From: Capilliphycus salinus
Lineage (GTDB): Bacteria > Cyanobacteriota > Cyanobacteriia > Cyanobacteriales > Microcoleaceae
Direction: 5' to 3'
Length of the DNA: 64,000 bases
NCBI RefSeq assembly: GCF_047276495.1
Contig: NZ_CP178543.1
Location: 6,758,001-6,822,000, forward strand
Part shown: positions 44,064 through 52,985 of the stretch, piece by piece
Numbering within the stretch: the stretch's first letter is position 1
Layout: each line of letters starts with the position of its first letter
Program-made: the position numbers and the translations under genes
The notes under the pieces: model-generated
What the model saw: the letters and a program-made list of their open reading frames with translations, nothing else
Told to the model about the DNA's origin: nothing
Database searches by the model: none

Positions 44064-45077
44064 ATGGAGAAGCCTACCACCATCAATTTTGGTGTATCTC
44101 GCCCTATGTCACCTTCAGAATTTTTGCGGATGTTGAGCCATCCTCGCGGTTGGAAACGTCGCCCTCTGTTGGCGGTCTTGGCCGTTTCAGCGATCGCCGT
44201 AACCGTCGGAAGTTTAACCACAGTCGCCCAAAACCCCCGCTCTACAAAGGTTGTCGCCACATTTTTACCGATGTACCTGTTTACAAAAGCGGTATCGGGT
44301 TCGAGTCGGGAAGTTGAAATATTGGTTCCTCCGAACGTTACCGCCCACGAATATCAAGCCTCCCCCAGTGAAGCCCGTAAACTTGCTCAAGCTCAAATTT
44401 TAGTTAAAAATGGCTTGGGAATGGAAACATTTCTCAGCGGGTTGGTGGCGAATGCGGGAAACTCTCAACTGAAACAAATTGATGCGAGTCAAGGCATTGA
44501 ACCGTTAAAAGAAGATCACGATCACGGTCATTCTCACGATCACGATCACGATCACGGTCATGCTCACGCCGAGGGAAATCCTCATGTTTGGCTCGATCCG
44601 ATTTTAGCACAAAAACAAGTGGCAAATATTCGGGAAGGTTTAATCGCCGCAGACCCAACAAATGCCCAAACTTACCGAGCCAATGCTGACGCTTATATTA
44701 AACAATTACAACAACTCGACCAAGAATTTAAAAGCCGTTTGGGTTCGGTACAAAACTGTAAATTTATTGCATTACATAATGCTTATCCCTACTTAGCCAG
44801 ACGCTACGGCATCCAACAAATGGCAGTGGTTGAACTTCCCGATGATAGTATTTCGCCCCGGGATATTCAGCGTGTGATTTCTGCGGTTAAAGAATACAAT
44901 GTGCAAGCGTTATTGAGCGAACCGGGAAACAATGACAGCCGGCTACAACAAATTTCTAATGATGTTGGGTTGCCTGTAAAAACTTTAGATCCGATTGAAA
45001 CAGGTTCGCCCGATCCTCAATATTATTTTACCGCAATGCGGAAGAATTTAAACACCCTAGAGGATATTTGTAAATGA
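44064..45077 (+). CDS. znuA: Zinc ABC transporter, periplasmic zinc-binding protein ZnuA
   Basis: A 337-residue substrate-binding protein. A signal/anchor helix lies at 33-54 (LLAVLAVSAIAVTVGS). The cluster A-I/ZnuA fold includes TAHEYQASPSEARKLAQAQ (His95), a His-rich zinc-scavenging loop (residues 152-168, alternating D and H), NPHVWLDP (His174), and LHNAYPYLARRYGI, LSEPGNNDSRLQQ. The first ATG is used, but in-frame ATGs at 44106 and 44130 are also possible because a -10-like motif overlaps 44064. It is the first gene of znuACB, under the palindromic operator at 44022. The final four bases overlap the znuC start. Confidence 0.95.
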   Translation: MEKPTTINFGVSRPMSPSEFLRMLSHPRGWKRRPLLAVLAVSAIAVTVGSLTTVAQNPRSTKVVATFLPMYLFTKAVSGSSREVEILVPPNVTAHEYQASPSEARKLAQAQILVKNGLGMETFLSGLVANAGNSQLKQIDASQGIEPLKEDHDHGHSHDHDHDHGHAHAEGNPHVWLDPILAQKQVANIREGLIAADPTNAQTYRANADAYIKQLQQLDQEFKSRLGSVQNCKFIALHNAYPYLARRYGIQQMAVVELPDDSISPRDIQRVISAVKEYNVQALLSEPGNNDSRLQQISNDVGLPVKTLDPIETGSPDPQYYFTAMRKNLNTLEDICK

Positions 45078-45832
45078 TTGATGGAAAAGTGGGAAGCCCA
45101 TGTGTTTTAGAGATAGAAAATTTAACCGTTCGACGGGGAAACTATGTGGCTGTCGAACAGGTTTCTTTTGAAATTTTCTCGGGAACAAATACGGCAATTG
45201 TTGGGCCAAACGGTGCGGGAAAAAGTACGTTAATTCGTGCGGCTTTAGGATTAATTCCTTACGAGTCGGGTCAGGTAAAAATATTGGGACGCTCTTTAAA
45301 TAAACTGGGGAAACGTTGGGAAAAAATAGGTTATATTCCCCAAAAGTTTTCTTTTGATCGCTATTTTCCATTAACTGTAGAAGAATTAGTGGCTTTAGCG
45401 TTACCAAAATCGGCTTTTTGGAAATCCAGAGAACGAAAAATTTGGGTTCAACAAGCTTTAGTTAAAGTTAACCTAGAAAATCAATCTCACCAACGAATTG
45501 GAACCCTAAGCGGAGGGGAACTCAAACGGGTTTTATTAGCGTATTGTGCGGCGGTTCCCCGTAAATTAATTATCTTAGATGAAGCTTTATCAGAAGTCGA
45601 TGCTAAAGGAGAAGTTGAGTTTGCAGAATTACTCAATAAACTCCAAAGAGAACAGGGGTTTGCTATTCTACAAATTTCTCACGATTTAGATTTAGTTAGT
45701 CGATATTGCGATCGCGTTTTGTGTCTCAACCGGCAAATTCTTTGTCAAGGAAGTCCGCGAGAAACGTTATCAATGGAAAATATACAGGCGGTTTATGGTT
45801 CAACTCTCATTCGTTATTTTCACTCTCATTAA
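45074..45832 (+). CDS. znuC: Zinc ABC transporter ATP-binding protein ZnuC
   Basis: A 252-residue ABC ATPase: Walker A GPNGAGKST (44-52), Q-loop in IGYIPQ, signature LSGGE (145-149), Walker B LIILDE (165-170), and the H-loop ISHDLDL. The ATGA overlap with znuA implies translational coupling. The Walker and signature residues are intact, so it is predicted active. Its partner permease znuB is 813 bp further on, beyond a repeat array. Confidence 0.95.
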   Translation: MIDGKVGSPCVLEIENLTVRRGNYVAVEQVSFEIFSGTNTAIVGPNGAGKSTLIRAALGLIPYESGQVKILGRSLNKLGKRWEKIGYIPQKFSFDRYFPLTVEELVALALPKSAFWKSRERKIWVQQALVKVNLENQSHQRIGTLSGGELKRVLLAYCAAVPRKLIILDEALSEVDAKGEVEFAELLNKLQREQGFAILQISHDLDLVSRYCDRVLCLNRQILCQGSPRETLSMENIQAVYGSTLIRYFHSH

Positions 45833-46645
45833 GTTATCGGTTGGATGGGTTAAATTAATGATAGTTGTTGTTAAATCTAATAGTAGGGTGGGTCAAATTA
45901 ATCATGGTTGTTGTCACATCTGATAGATTAAAAAATTGACCCACCCTACAAGTGTCGGTCAAATTAATGATAATTGTTGTTAAATCTGATAGATTAAAAA
46001 ATTCTTCAAGGTAGGGTGGGTCAAATTAATCATGGTTGTTGTCACATCTGATAGATTAAAAAATTGACCCACCCTACAAGTGTCGGTCAAATTAATGATA
46101 ATTGTTGTTAAATCTGATAGATTAAACAATTCTTCAAGGTAGGGTGGGTCAAATTAATCATGGTTGTTGTCACATCTGATAGATTAAACAATTCTTCAAG
46201 GTAGGGTGGGTCAAATTAATGATAATTGTTGTTAAATCTGATAGATTAAAAAATTGACCCACCCTACAAGTGTCGGTCAAATTAATGATAATTGTTGTTA
46301 AATCTGATAGATTAAAAAATTCTTCAAGGTAGGGTGGGTCAAATTAATAATGATTGTTGTTAAATCTGATAGATTAAAAAATTCTTCAAGGTAGGGTGGG
46401 TCAAATTAATCATGGTTGTTGTCACATCTGATAGATTAAACAATTCTTCAAGGTAGGGTGGGTCAAATTAATAATGATTGTTGTCACATCTGATAGATTA
46501 AAAAATTGACCCACCCTACAAGTGTCGGTCAAATTAATGATAATTGTTGTTAAATCTGATAGATTAAAAAATTGACCCACCCTACAAATATGATCAATTC
46601 AGTTTTAAAATATAATAGATTAAACAATTGACCCAGCCTACAAGT
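45833..46645. repeat. Array of inverted-repeat-ended elements between znuC and znuB
   Basis: No gene. Units of about 67 bp begin gtagggtgggtcaaatta and end ttgacccaccctac, the ends being exact 14-bp inverted repeats; complete units include 45883-45949 and 46011-46078, and the array holds at least seven starts. Between units runs the sequence aattaatgataattgttgtt...gtgtcggtcaa, so units are nested and degenerate. At the right edge a 41-bp segment including the first 13 bp of znuB (atgatcaattcag) is duplicated at 46562-46602 and 46618-46658. The array splits the zinc operon and may fold strongly in RNA. Confidence 0.88.
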
Positions 46646-47464
46646 ATGATCAATTCAGAGTGGATAGAACTATTTAGCTTACCCTTTATGCAAAGGGCGG
46701 TTTTGGGCGGCGTTTTACTGGGAACCTTGGGGGGAGTTTTAGGAAGTTTTGTGGTATTGAGACAGCTTTCGATGTACGGAAATGCTTTGGGTCATGCGTC
46801 ATTTTTAGCTGTGGTGATCGGTGCATTTTTACAACTTCCTTCCACATTATCCCTAACCCTATTTTTGGTTATTTTTGGTTTGGGAGTGCTGTATTTAATC
46901 GATACAACAAATCTAGGTAGCGATACAATCTTAGCAATTATTGTGGCGGGTTCTGTTGCGTTAGGAATGATTGGATTTTCATTTTTAGAAGGTTATCGGG
47001 GAAATTTATCCTCTATTTTATTTGGGGATATTTTGGCAATTGGCAATCTGGATATTATTTTATTATCCCTACTTTTAATCGTTACAATTATCTGTTTAGC
47101 CATTACCCTACCCCAACAAATCCTCATAACGTTTAGCCCGGATATGGCTCAACTCAAAGGCATTCCTGTACAGTTTTATCGCTATGGTTTTATAATCTTA
47201 TTATCTCTAACATTAGCCCTATCAATTCGGGCGGTGGGGATTTTATTAGTGAATGCGTTTTTAATCATTCCGGCTGCAACGGCTAAAATAATATGCGATC
47301 AATTTGTACCCTTTTTAGGACTAGCCGCTGCGATCGGGGGACTCAGTGGTATTATCGGAATGGTAATTTCTGGAATTTGGGATTTACCCTCGGGGCCAAG
47401 TATCGTTTTAGTTCAGCTTGTGGTATTTTTAATAGGAGTAGGATTGAGTCGGTCGAGTCATTAA
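46646..47464 (+). CDS. znuB: Zinc ABC transporter permease ZnuB
   Basis: The ATG at 46646 (MINSEWIELFSLPFMQRAV) is used; an in-frame TTG 18 bp upstream lies in the repeat. The product is 272 residues with about 8-9 helices and the ABC-3 family signature (GHASFLAVVIGAF; LGSDTILAIIVAGSVALGMI; QLKGIPVQFYRYGFIILLSLTLALSIRAVGILLVNAFLIIPAATA). It forms the membrane channel for ZnuAC. The start region has a duplicated copy 56 bp upstream inside the repeat array, so ribosome binding could be ambiguous. Confidence 0.93.
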   Translation: MINSEWIELFSLPFMQRAVLGGVLLGTLGGVLGSFVVLRQLSMYGNALGHASFLAVVIGAFLQLPSTLSLTLFLVIFGLGVLYLIDTTNLGSDTILAIIVAGSVALGMIGFSFLEGYRGNLSSILFGDILAIGNLDIILLSLLLIVTIICLAITLPQQILITFSPDMAQLKGIPVQFYRYGFIILLSLTLALSIRAVGILLVNAFLIIPAATAKIICDQFVPFLGLAAAIGGLSGIIGMVISGIWDLPSGPSIVLVQLVVFLIGVGLSRSSH

Positions 47465-47493
47465 CCCCACCGACCCCAGTTGAAAGTAAATTT

Positions 47494-47598
47494 TTAGGCA
47501 GGTTTTTGAGCAAATCTTTCAATCAAAATCAACAATAAATAAACACTCGCAAGATAAATCCCTGCGGGAAGAAGAACGCGCAGCAAGTCCAAGAACAT
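47494..47598 (-). CDS. 34-residue single-span membrane peptide
   Basis: The minus-strand frame reads MFLDLLRVLLPAGIYLASVY then LLLILIERFAQKPA and TAA. A perfect GGAGGTGA Shine-Dalgarno lies 7 bp before the ATG on the minus strand. One helix (about 8-26) with a charged C-terminus resembles low-molecular-weight subunits of cyanobacterial photosynthetic or NDH-1 complexes, but I do not recognise the family. It is convergent with znuB and 430 bp from divergent topA. Confidence 0.55.
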   Translation of the reverse strand: MFLDLLRVLLPAGIYLASVYLLLILIERFAQKPA

Positions 47599-48028
47599 TG
47601 TAAGCTCACCTCCAGTCAAAAAATCGGCGTACAGTTCTTAATTATTTTTTTATAATCTCTATCTTTAGAATAACACAAACGTCAGTGAAAACACGATAGA
47701 TCTAGATCTAAAGACAATATCGGAAACTATTCGGCTTCCCGAAAAAAAGGTCAAGCGATGGGCGATCGAATTCTAAAAATTGTTCGGAGGGACGTTGACA
47801 AAAAAAATAAAATGTGCTACCAATAGCCAAAGTGTCGCCTCGATACGCCAAACTAGAACAGTAGGCCTAAAGAGATCGTCTATGAATTTTGGCATAAACT
47901 CAAAATTAAGATAGTTTTGAAAGTAAGCCCTACTCAAAAAGAGCAGAAGACAGTTCTTTCTGGTCAAACTGCTCTGCATCTCCCAATCACCCATTCCAGT
48001 TCGCTGCTGCTATCTCCGAAAAGACGCC
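47599..48028. other. Divergent gap, small membrane peptide / topA
   Basis: 430 bp. It holds the leader and promoter of the 34-codon gene on the minus strand and of topA on the plus strand. A minus-strand frame at 47773-47994 has no bias or start signal I would accept. I see no repeat-family copy here. Confidence 0.4.
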
Positions 48029-50716
48029 ATGTCAACCCTAGTGATCGTCGAATCTCCAACGAAAGCTCGCACCATCAGCAACTTCCTTCCCCGTGACTAT
48101 CGGGTGGAAGCGTCGATGGGTCATGTGCGCGACCTACCGCCCTCGGCCGAAGAAATCCCCGAAAAGTACAAAGGCCAGAAGTGGGCGCAGCTTGGTGTGA
48201 ACGTCGAAGCCAACTTCGAGCCAATTTATGTCGTACCGAAAGATAAGAAAAAAGTAGTCAAAGAACTCAAAGACGCGCTCAAAGCAGCCGATGAACTCGT
48301 TCTGGCGACTGACGAAGATCGCGAAGGAGAAAGTATCAGTTGGCATTTGCTGCAACTGCTGCAACCGAAGATCCCAACCAAACGAATGGTCTTCCACGAA
48401 ATCACCCAAGAAGCCATTCAAAGCGCCCTGAATAACTGCCGCGATCTCGACGAACAACTGGTACACGCCCAAGAAACCCGACGCATTCTCGATCGCCTCT
48501 ACGGTTACACCCTGTCGCCGCTACTGTGGAAAAAAATCGCCCGAGGCTTATCCGCCGGACGAGTTCAGTCCGTCGCCGTGCGCCTACTGGTGAACCGAGA
48601 ACGGGAACGTCGAGCCTTCCGTCAGGGAGACTATTGGGACCTAAAAGCCCGACTCGAAAAAGACAAAACCCCCTTTGACGCCAAACTCACCACCCTTGGC
48701 GGCGTGAAAGTTGCCACCGGGAGCGACTTCGACGAAACCACCGGTAAAATCGCCCAAGGTCGAAACGTCGTTCTCCTCGATGAAGCCCAGGCGATGGCCC
48801 TCAAAGAACGCCTCACCGGTAAACCCTGGACCGTCAGCAACATCGAAGAACGGCCCACGACCCGCAAACCCGCCCCGCCCTTTACCACCTCCACCCTGCA
48901 ACAGGAAGCCAACCGCAAACTGCGGCTGAGTGCGCGTCAAACCATGCAAATTGCTCAAGGGCTGTACGAACGGGGCTTTATCACCTATATGCGAACCGAC
49001 TCCGTACACCTATCCGAACAGGCGATAGAAGCGGCTCGGGCTTGCGTTGAGGAAAAATATGGGAAAAACTACCTCAGCCCCAAACCCCGCCAGTACACGA
49101 CCAAAAGCAAGGGCGCTCAAGAAGCCCACGAAGCCATCCGTCCGGCGGGGAACCGTTTCCGCACCCCCCAACAAACCGATCTCGGCGGCAACGACCTCAA
49201 ACTCTACGATCTAATTTGGAAGCGAACCGTCGCCTCTCAGATGGCCGACTCCCGCCAAACCAATATTGCGGTTGAGTTGCAAGTCGAAAATGCGGGTTTT
49301 CGGTCCTCCGGGAAACGCATCGACTTTCCCGGCTTCTTACGGGCCTACGTCGAGGGTTCTGACGATCCCGATGCGGCCCTCGAAGACCAAGAAGTGCTGC
49401 TTCCGGCGTTGAAAGTTGGCGACCATCCCAAATGTCAACAACTGGACGCCGTTAGCCACGAAACCCAACCCCCGGCTCGGTTTACAGAAGCCTCTCTGGT
49501 GAAAACTCTCGAAAGCGAGGGCGTTGGCCGGCCGAGTACCTACGCCAGCGTTATCGGTACCATTATCGATCGCGGCTACGCCCAGTTGAAAGGAAACGCC
49601 CTGACTCCGACGTTTACGGCCTTTGCCGTTACCAGTTTGCTGGAAAAACATTTTCCCGACTTGGTGGATATTGGCTTTACCGCCCGGATGGAAAATACCC
49701 TCGATGACATCGCCGAGGGACAGGCGGACTGGCTCCCCTATTTGCAGAAGTTTTACTCGGGAGATGCGGGGTTAGAGACGCAGGTTCGCGAACAGGAGAG
49801 TCAAATTGATGCCAAAGTCGCCCGGACAGTTGAACTGGAAAAACTCGGGGGCGAAACCGACGGGATTACCTACAAGGTCTGTATCGGCAAGTTTGGGCCG
49901 TATGTTGAGGCGGAAAAAGACGGCGAAACGGTGACGGCTTCTATTCCCCAAGACTTGACGCCGGCCGATCTGACGCCCGAGTTGGTTCAAGAACTGCTTC
50001 AGCAAAAAACCGAAGGCCCCGAAAAGTTGGGCCTGCATCCCGAAACCGGCGAAGCGATTTTTATGTTGATCGGCCCCTACGGTCCCTATGTACAGTTGGG
50101 CGAGGAGTCCGAGGAGAATAAAAAACCGAAGCGGGTGTCTTTGCCCAAAGGCGTCGAAAAGGATAGCGTTACCCTCGATATGGCGGTGGGCTTGCTGTCC
50201 CTTCCCCGACTGTTGGGGGTTCATCCCGAAACCGGGGCGAAGGTGAAAGCAGCGATCGGTCGGTTCGGCCCTTATGTTGTCCACGATCAGGGGAAAGAGG
50301 GGAAAGACTATCGTTCGATTAAAGCGCCCGATGATGTGTTGACGATTACTTTGGATCGGGCTTTGGAAATGTTGGCTCAACCGAAAGCAACTCGGGGAAG
50401 TCGGCGATCGGCGACTCCGCTGCGGGAGTTGGGCGCTCACCCCGAAGATGGCGAACCGGTGAACGTTTATAATGGCCCCTACGGTCCCTATGTTAAACAT
50501 GGGAAAACGAATGCGTCTGTTCCCAAAGAGGTGACGGTTGAGGATGTGACGTTGGAGAAGGCGCTGGAATGGTTGGCGGCGAAGGCGAGTTCCGGTTCTA
50601 AGTCTCGTAAAAAATCAACAAAGAGTACCGGAACGACTAAAAAGAGTACCGGAACCACTAAAAAGACTGGCGGAACGACGAAAAGTTCAAGTTCTCGCAA
50701 GAAAACCACCAAATAA
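48029..50716 (+). CDS. topA: DNA topoisomerase I (type IA)
   Basis: An 895-residue enzyme. The TOPRIM domain has MSTLVIVESPTKARTI (Glu8) and ATDEDREGES. The catalytic tyrosine is Tyr320 in GFITYMRTDS (codon 48986-48988). The C-terminal region lacks the Cys4 zinc fingers of the E. coli enzyme and instead has several topoisomerase-C repeats (GLHPETGEAIFMLIGPYGPYV, GVHPETGAKVKAAIGRFGPYV, GAHPEDGEPVNVYNGPYGPYV), then a Lys/Ser/Thr-rich tail of KKSTGTT units, which is common in cyanobacteria. It relaxes negative supercoils. The tail contains imperfect direct repeats at 50625-50690. Confidence 0.97.
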   Translation: MSTLVIVESPTKARTISNFLPRDYRVEASMGHVRDLPPSAEEIPEKYKGQKWAQLGVNVEANFEPIYVVPKDKKKVVKELKDALKAADELVLATDEDREGESISWHLLQLLQPKIPTKRMVFHEITQEAIQSALNNCRDLDEQLVHAQETRRILDRLYGYTLSPLLWKKIARGLSAGRVQSVAVRLLVNRERERRAFRQGDYWDLKARLEKDKTPFDAKLTTLGGVKVATGSDFDETTGKIAQGRNVVLLDEAQAMALKERLTGKPWTVSNIEERPTTRKPAPPFTTSTLQQEANRKLRLSARQTMQIAQGLYERGFITYMRTDSVHLSEQAIEAARACVEEKYGKNYLSPKPRQYTTKSKGAQEAHEAIRPAGNRFRTPQQTDLGGNDLKLYDLIWKRTVASQMADSRQTNIAVELQVENAGFRSSGKRIDFPGFLRAYVEGSDDPDAALEDQEVLLPALKVGDHPKCQQLDAVSHETQPPARFTEASLVKTLESEGVGRPSTYASVIGTIIDRGYAQLKGNALTPTFTAFAVTSLLEKHFPDLVDIGFTARMENTLDDIAEGQADWLPYLQKFYSGDAGLETQVREQESQIDAKVARTVELEKLGGETDGITYKVCIGKFGPYVEAEKDGETVTASIPQDLTPADLTPELVQELLQQKTEGPEKLGLHPETGEAIFMLIGPYGPYVQLGEESEENKKPKRVSLPKGVEKDSVTLDMAVGLLSLPRLLGVHPETGAKVKAAIGRFGPYVVHDQGKEGKDYRSIKAPDDVLTITLDRALEMLAQPKATRGSRRSATPLRELGAHPEDGEPVNVYNGPYGPYVKHGKTNASVPKEVTVEDVTLEKALEWLAAKASSGSKSRKKSTKSTGTTKKSTGTTKKTGGTTKSSSSRKKTTK

Positions 50717-51110
50717 GCCCTGAAAATTTACTTTCAAATCTTCCAAAGGCGTTCTTATCGAACGTCTTTATTTGTTAGAAACGACAACTCATTAAACGGG
50801 CTAAAAAATACAGCAGTTCGCGCTCTTGCAAGAGGCGCTATAACTCCTCTAAATGGTTGTGATATGATGTCCGGTTGATTAATACGTGTTATGGGGGCGG
50901 GGCGGGTTTACCTTAATCTCGGAGTTGTAGTAAAGATCTTAGCTGAGGCGCGCCCCTACAGAAAGAATGATGATTGATTAGCCGGACATGATATGACCTG
51001 CGATCGCCATAATTAAATTAATCGTCTCGATATCCGCATCGAATAGCCCGAAAAAATCATGGGATAAAAATGCGCCTTGCACCTCGATAATCTTCGATAT
51101 CAACTACAAT
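50717..51110. repeat. Intergenic region with GGGGCGGGTT-family element
   Basis: 394 bp between topA and the convergent TA pair. It contains the topA hairpin, a repeat copy at 50891-50960 (ggggcgggtttacc...cgcgcccctaca), and no gene. A related copy of this subtype (cgcgcc ends) lies at 53894-53960. Confidence 0.65.
50745..50775 (+). terminator. Rho-independent-like terminator of topA
   Basis: A 10-bp stem aaaggcgttc / gaacgtcttt (one G-U pair) with a 5-nt loop (ttatc) spans 50745-50769, followed by atttgtt. It is 29 bp after the topA stop. Confidence 0.65.
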
Positions 51111-51452
51111 TTAAACTAAGCGGTTAACACAGCGTTCTCGATAAACGGGTTCAGTCAACAGGCGATCAATATTTCCAATTGTGACCACAGGAAGGGATGT
51201 AGAGGTATTTTCTTCGCGTATTACTTGCTCTAAGGAATTTTTCCCTTTCATGCTGCGGTTAGCAGTCAACAAAATCATCTGATTCGATTGAGCAAACTGC
51301 CAAACTATACGATCGTTGCTGTCTATTGGTAGCCCAACTTCTTCAAAGAGAACAAAGCGTATCGAGATCAAATCAAGCCAACCACCGGCTTCGAGACTGC
51401 CTAGTAAAATAACAGCGTGTCCTCTCAAATTGTGATCAATCAGGAAGTTCAT
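51111..51452 (-). CDS. DUF5615-type PIN-like toxin of a TA pair
   Basis: A 113-residue protein. MNFLIDHNLRGHAVILLGSL has the invariant Asp-His-Asn strand of the DUF5615/Mut7-C-like PIN fold, and NDRIVWQFAQSNQMILLTANR supplies the second acidic/Asn face. Members usually pair with DUF433 antitoxins; this gene follows one with a 2-bp spacing. A nuclease toxin role is expected (inference), although the canonical PIN Asp set looks incomplete here. Confidence 0.75.
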   Translation of the reverse strand: MNFLIDHNLRGHAVILLGSLEAGGWLDLISIRFVLFEEVGLPIDSNDRIVWQFAQSNQMILLTANRSMKGKNSLEQVIREENTSTSLPVVTIGNIDRLLTEPVYRERCVNRLV

Positions 51453-51454
51453 AT

Positions 51455-51820
51455 TTACAATGAGAGTTTCGCTTTTGCTGCTTGAAGTTTAGCTCGAATT
51501 GCCTCAGTCCCAGGTTTTTGAGGTTGTGCTGCAATTTTAGCAAATAATTCTCGGTTCTTATCCTCCCAATAACGTCGTAATTCCTCGGCTTCTTGTAACA
51601 CAGTTTGATACTCAGTTTCTACTGCTACACGATGCGTTTGAATGTAGGACAAAGCAGCATCTATTTGTTCATCTGTAAGACTGAGCATAGCACGAATAAA
51701 CTTGGGCGGATACTGAGCCTTCACATAGTCCATCACATCATAGAGAGTAATGCGAGTACCTGCAATTGTCAGTCCTCGCTCGGTACGAATGATCGCTGCA
51801 TCATTGTTTGTTCGAGTCAT
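51455..51820 (-). CDS. DUF433 antitoxin
   Basis: A 121-residue protein. Residues about 1-60 match DUF433 (ERGLTIAGTRITLYDVMDYVKAQYPPKFIRAMLSLTDEQIDAALSYIQTH), a winged-HTH-like DNA-binding domain. The C-terminal half is a charged helix (EYQTVLQEAEELRRYWEDKN) ending in basic KLQAAKAKL. The tight arrangement before the PIN-like gene indicates a toxin-antitoxin operon with autoregulation (inference). Confidence 0.85.
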   Translation of the reverse strand: MTRTNNDAAIIRTERGLTIAGTRITLYDVMDYVKAQYPPKFIRAMLSLTDEQIDAALSYIQTHRVAVETEYQTVLQEAEELRRYWEDKNRELFAKIAAQPQKPGTEAIRAKLQAAKAKLSL

Positions 51821-51934
51821 GCTTATTGTCTCCTCAATCTATTTTGATAGAACTGATTACCCGTGTTAAAAATCATGCAGCTATATAATTCTGTCTGACT
51901 CATCATCAGACTTTTATGGGTTGAGTTCAAACTG

Positions 51935-52768
51935 TTATTTTCCCAACACCTTAACCACTCCAATACCGCCAAAATACAATAGAACAACCGAACCCCCCAA
52001 CAAACTTTGGGTTAAAGGATCGGTAGAAGGCGTTAACACGGCACCGATAACAAAAGCGCCCAAAACCACGTATTTCCAACCGGAAAACATCTTTTCAGAA
52101 GAAACAATTCCGAGCAAACCTAACAAAATTTGAATCACGGGAACTTGGAAGGATAACGCCGTGACAAACAGCAATTTTAACACAAAGGAAAAATACTTTT
52201 CAATCGACCACAACTGTTCAACAACATCGCCGCCATAACCGATAAAAAACTTAAGTGCAGCCGGAACAATTGCCAGATAAGCAAACACCAAACCCACCCC
52301 AAACAAAATCGTTGAACCGAAGAATATCGGCCCCAAAAATCGACGTTCTTGAACGCTAATTCCCGGCAAAACAAACTTGACAATTTGATAGAGAACAAAC
52401 GGACTCGCCAACAATAACCCACTGTAACCGGCCACTTGAATAGAGACGAAAAAATATTCTCCCGGCGCCAGTTGCAAAAACTTCACCCCTTGGGCGGGTT
52501 TTTCTAAAAGTTCTACAATAGAATTGGCAAAAATAAAACAACCCACCGCACCAATAACCACCGCTATTAACGAGTAGAAAATACGCTGTCGCAATTCTTC
52601 TAAATGGTCGAATAACGACATTTCCACTTCGTCGGGAAATTCATCGCCCGAATTTATCTCCTGTTCTTCGGGATTCATCGAGACTTCGGAGGGGGTAGTT
52701 TCTTCGACGACGGTAACGCCGTTGTTGTTGTTATTTGAACCGGATTCGGGAGTTTCTAAAGATGCCAT
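51935..52768 (-). CDS. tatC: Sec-independent translocase TatC
   Basis: A 277-residue protein. An acidic N-terminal extension (1-50) precedes the TatC domain: SLFDHLEELRQRIFYSLIAV, PGEYFFVSIQVAGYSGLLLASPFVLYQ, FGVGLVFAYLAIVPAALKFFIGYG, LSFQVPVIQILLGLLGIVSS and six transmembrane helices, ending LLYFGGIGVVKVLGK. TatC is the receptor for twin-arginine signal peptides in thylakoid and plasma membranes. No tatA/B gene is adjacent. Confidence 0.97.
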   Translation of the reverse strand: MASLETPESGSNNNNNGVTVVEETTPSEVSMNPEEQEINSGDEFPDEVEMSLFDHLEELRQRIFYSLIAVVIGAVGCFIFANSIVELLEKPAQGVKFLQLAPGEYFFVSIQVAGYSGLLLASPFVLYQIVKFVLPGISVQERRFLGPIFFGSTILFGVGLVFAYLAIVPAALKFFIGYGGDVVEQLWSIEKYFSFVLKLLFVTALSFQVPVIQILLGLLGIVSSEKMFSGWKYVVLGAFVIGAVLTPSTDPLTQSLLGGSVVLLYFGGIGVVKVLGK

Positions 52769-52985
52769 ATCGAGTTAAGATTTAAAATTCAATAAAGATT
52801 GGTTTTGAGATTCAAAATTAGAAATACAGATGGCGAAATCAAGATTTCCGCAGATTATTAACTATTGTATCGTCTCTCGGGCAGAAACTCGATCAAATGT
52901 ACAGTGCATCATCGGGGCTGCATCAAGGCTTAGACATCTTTGCTGAATGATATGAGATCTGATATCAAGTCCGGTTGAATACCGA

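Noticed and set aside
45840..46640. Zur-like boxes (tgataattgttgtt) inside the array between znuC and znuB
   Set aside because: Only one half resembles the Zur consensus and it is simply part of the repeated unit; no palindrome as in the real box at 44022.
43509..46640. CRISPR array
   Set aside because: The repeats are 67-87 bp, without unique equal-length spacers, and no cas gene is present.
47773..47994. A 73-codon minus-strand frame before topA
   Set aside because: No Shine-Dalgarno, odd composition and no recognisable similarity.
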